Made by a program: the position numbers and the translations under genes. The notes beneath the pieces are model-generated. The model saw nothing but the letters and a program-made list of their open reading frames with translations, did no database searches and was not told where the DNA came from. Source: Nitrospinota bacterium (lineage in GTDB: Bacteria > UBA8248 > JACPRG01). From it: DNA of 6,450 nt. This document shows positions 5,098 through 6,450 of the stretch, piece after piece; position 1 is the stretch's first letter, and the number at the start of each line of letters is the position of its first letter. The stretch covers positions 1 through 6,450 of the forward strand of contig JASLXW010000238.1 in assembly GCA_030740135.1 (NCBI GenBank). Reading direction: 5' to 3'.

Positions 5098-6324
5098 ATG
5101 GATGATAGACAACCCGAACCCTTGGCCGATTTCTTCCCGGGCGGCGCACCGGGACCCTCTCCGGGAGCGCGGGATACCGCGGATGACCCGGGGGAATCCC
5201 GCTCACATCATGACGAGGCGCGTCGGTATCACCGCACCGGACGCGGGGTTGGAATCGCCCGGACGGCGTTGGGTTTTCTCTTTCTGGCGGGGCTTCTCTT
5301 TTCGGGGGCCTCCATCGCCCTCGCCGATTGGACCCGGGCCCTCACGGACAATGCGTGGTTGGGGATGGCCCTGTTCTGCGCGGTCCTGATGATTGGATTC
5401 GAGGTCTTGACGCTGCCCCTGGACTATTTCGGGGGACACCGGTTCGCCCGGCGTTTCGGTCTTTCCCGACAGAACGCGGCCGGTTGGCTGTGGGATCGCC
5501 TGAAGGGCGCCGGGATTGGCCTTGCACTCGGGCTCTTGGCGTTTGAGGTTTTCTATGGGCTGCTGAGGGGGACGGGGCCGTTGACCTTCCCCCTTTGGGC
5601 GGGGGCGGCGTTCTTGGGTTTCCTGATTTTGGCCGGCCGGCTGGCGCCGGTCCTCCTGATGCCGGTCTTTTTCAAAACGCGGCCGGTCGAGGACGCCGGG
5701 CTCGAGAACCGGCTGGCGGAGCTGGCCCGGGCGTCCGGCGCGAACGTCCGAGGGGTCTATCAGTTCGACCTGGGCCGGAAAAGCCGGACCGCGACGGCCG
5801 CGCTGACCGGTCTCGGGAAGACCCGCCGCATCCTGTTGAGCGATACCCTCCTGGAAGGGTTCTCGCACGAGGAGATCTCCGTCGTCCTCGCGCACGAGCT
5901 GGCCCATCACGGAAGGCGTCACATTCCGAAGCTCATCGCGGCGCAGGCGGTCTTTGGGACGGTTGTCTTCTACGGGGTGGTGTTCGCCCTGCGCGCGTGG
6001 GGTCCGGGCCTGGGCGTCGATCGCGCGGCCGACCCCGCCGGCCTTCCCCTGGCGCTGCTTGTATTGGGGGGCGCCGGACTGCTCGCCGCGCCCTTCGCGA
6101 ATTCGGTTTCCAGGGCGATGGAGCGGAGGTGCGACGACGACGCCCTGCGGGCGACGAAAGACCCCGGATCGTTCATCTCCGCGATGCGCAAGTTGTCCCG
6201 GCTGAACCTCGCCGAGGAGTCGCCCCCGGCCTGGGTGGAGCGATTGTTTTACAGCCACCCGTCCATTTCTCGACGCATCGCCTACGCGGAGGCGTTCCGG
6301 CGAGAATCGTCCGCCGCCGCTTAG
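5098..6324 (+). CDS. M48-family (Ste24/HtpX-like) membrane zinc metalloprotease
   Basis: The product is 408 residues. ATG 5098 is chosen because GGGAGGG lies about 10 bases upstream. GTG 5053 would add 15 residues with only a 2-base gap to GGAG. It looks like an integral-membrane M48 peptidase of the CAAX-protease-1 type. After a hydrophilic tail of about 50 residues come hydrophobic segments near 56-77, 87-107, 138-157 and 165-191. RILLSDTLLEGF then precedes the zinc motif HELAH (266-270). Two more hydrophobic segments (279-300, 315-335) follow, then SRAMERRCDDDA with the likely third ligand Glu342. The C-terminal FYSHPSISRRIAYA (384-397) is typical of the family. The family cleaves membrane proteins or prenylated/terminal peptides, mostly in quality control. 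Where most relatives have Asn in an N-A-x-x-T-G strand, this one reads TAALTG. It is divergent from thiL, with no partner gene visible. Confidence 0.92.
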   Translation: MDDRQPEPLADFFPGGAPGPSPGARDTADDPGESRSHHDEARRYHRTGRGVGIARTALGFLFLAGLLFSGASIALADWTRALTDNAWLGMALFCAVLMIGFEVLTLPLDYFGGHRFARRFGLSRQNAAGWLWDRLKGAGIGLALGLLAFEVFYGLLRGTGPLTFPLWAGAAFLGFLILAGRLAPVLLMPVFFKTRPVEDAGLENRLAELARASGANVRGVYQFDLGRKSRTATAALTGLGKTRRILLSDTLLEGFSHEEISVVLAHELAHHGRRHIPKLIAAQAVFGTVVFYGVVFALRAWGPGLGVDRAADPAGLPLALLVLGGAGLLAAPFANSVSRAMERRCDDDALRATKDPGSFISAMRKLSRLNLAEESPPAWVERLFYSHPSISRRIAYAEAFRRESSAAA

Positions 6325-6415
6325 GACAGCGGGCTTGGGCGAAGGAATTTCTTTCTCAGTTTCATTCGAAAAGGGGATGCCCCGGTCAATTCGTTCGGGA
6401 CGCGGATCATGCGGA

Positions 6416-6424
6416 TGGTATAAT
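6416..6424 (+). promoter_or_regulatory. Extended -10 promoter of a gene beyond the window
   Basis: TG-G-TATAAT is a consensus extended -10 box (TATAAT at 6419-6424). The -35 region is weak (for example TTCGGG at 6394-6399), as is usual for extended -10 promoters. Transcription should begin around 6431 toward the window's right end. Confidence 0.55.
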
Positions 6425-6434
6425 TTCTCTGGAC

Positions 6435-6442
6435 AAGGGAGG
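6435..6442 (+). promoter_or_regulatory. Shine-Dalgarno sequence of the next gene
   Basis: AAGGGAGG is a strong ribosome-binding sequence only a few bases after the likely transcription start. No start codon with suitable spacing is inside the window, so the coding region should begin just past 6450. Confidence 0.4.
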
Positions 6443-6450
6443 ATTGGCGC

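Noticed and set aside
5203..6258. 351-codon frame on the minus strand
   Set aside because: It is antisense to the M48 protease gene; the predicted product is rich in Gln, Arg, Gly and Pro with no recognisable domain.

Overview
The window is GC-rich bacterial chromosome from a probable Gram-negative. It holds four complete protein genes, one decayed gene remnant and an unusually large amount of repeated, hairpin-forming intergenic DNA. No rRNA, tRNA, CRISPR array, phage module or transposase gene is visible. The CsgG-type remnant (an outer-membrane secretion family) and the style of dispersed palindromic repeats fit a Gram-negative of the broad deltaproteobacterial kind (Desulfobacterota or Myxococcota and relatives). 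That placement is an inference from style, not from a marker gene.

Layout. Positions 1-430 are non-coding: two near-identical 67-bp repeats exactly 230 bp apart, with a degenerate inverted relative between them. Positions 427-556 are a 130-bp element with 26-bp imperfect terminal inverted repeats, like a MITE or a REP-transposase-mobilised element. It abuts the truncated C-terminal part of a CsgG-family gene (558-860, +). A palindromic repeat and a bidirectional terminator follow. Positions 1116-1949 (+) encode a DsbA/HCCA-isomerase-type thioredoxin-fold protein with an unrecognised N-terminal extension and no CXXC. About 650 bp of non-coding DNA (1950-2599) then carries a composite terminator repeat, a 17-bp perfect hairpin and a degenerate tandem array. 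On the minus strand come thiL (4947-3865), a second copy of the composite terminator repeat, a 16-bp hairpin, and a Gfo/Idh/MocA-family dehydrogenase gene (3607-2600). Divergent from thiL, an M48-family membrane metalloprotease gene runs from 5098 to 6324 (+). The last 100 bases hold a good extended -10 promoter and a Shine-Dalgarno sequence for a gene that starts beyond the window.

How the genes relate. They do not form an evident pathway or operon. Each has its own leader, and terminator-like hairpins separate most of them. ThiL makes thiamine diphosphate, the M48 protease acts in membrane protein turnover or processing, and the other two are oxidoreductase-fold enzymes of unknown substrate. 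I found no convincing new multi-gene system. The most interesting material is the intergenic repeat content, above all a two-stem terminator module present behind two unrelated genes with compensatory base changes in its stem.
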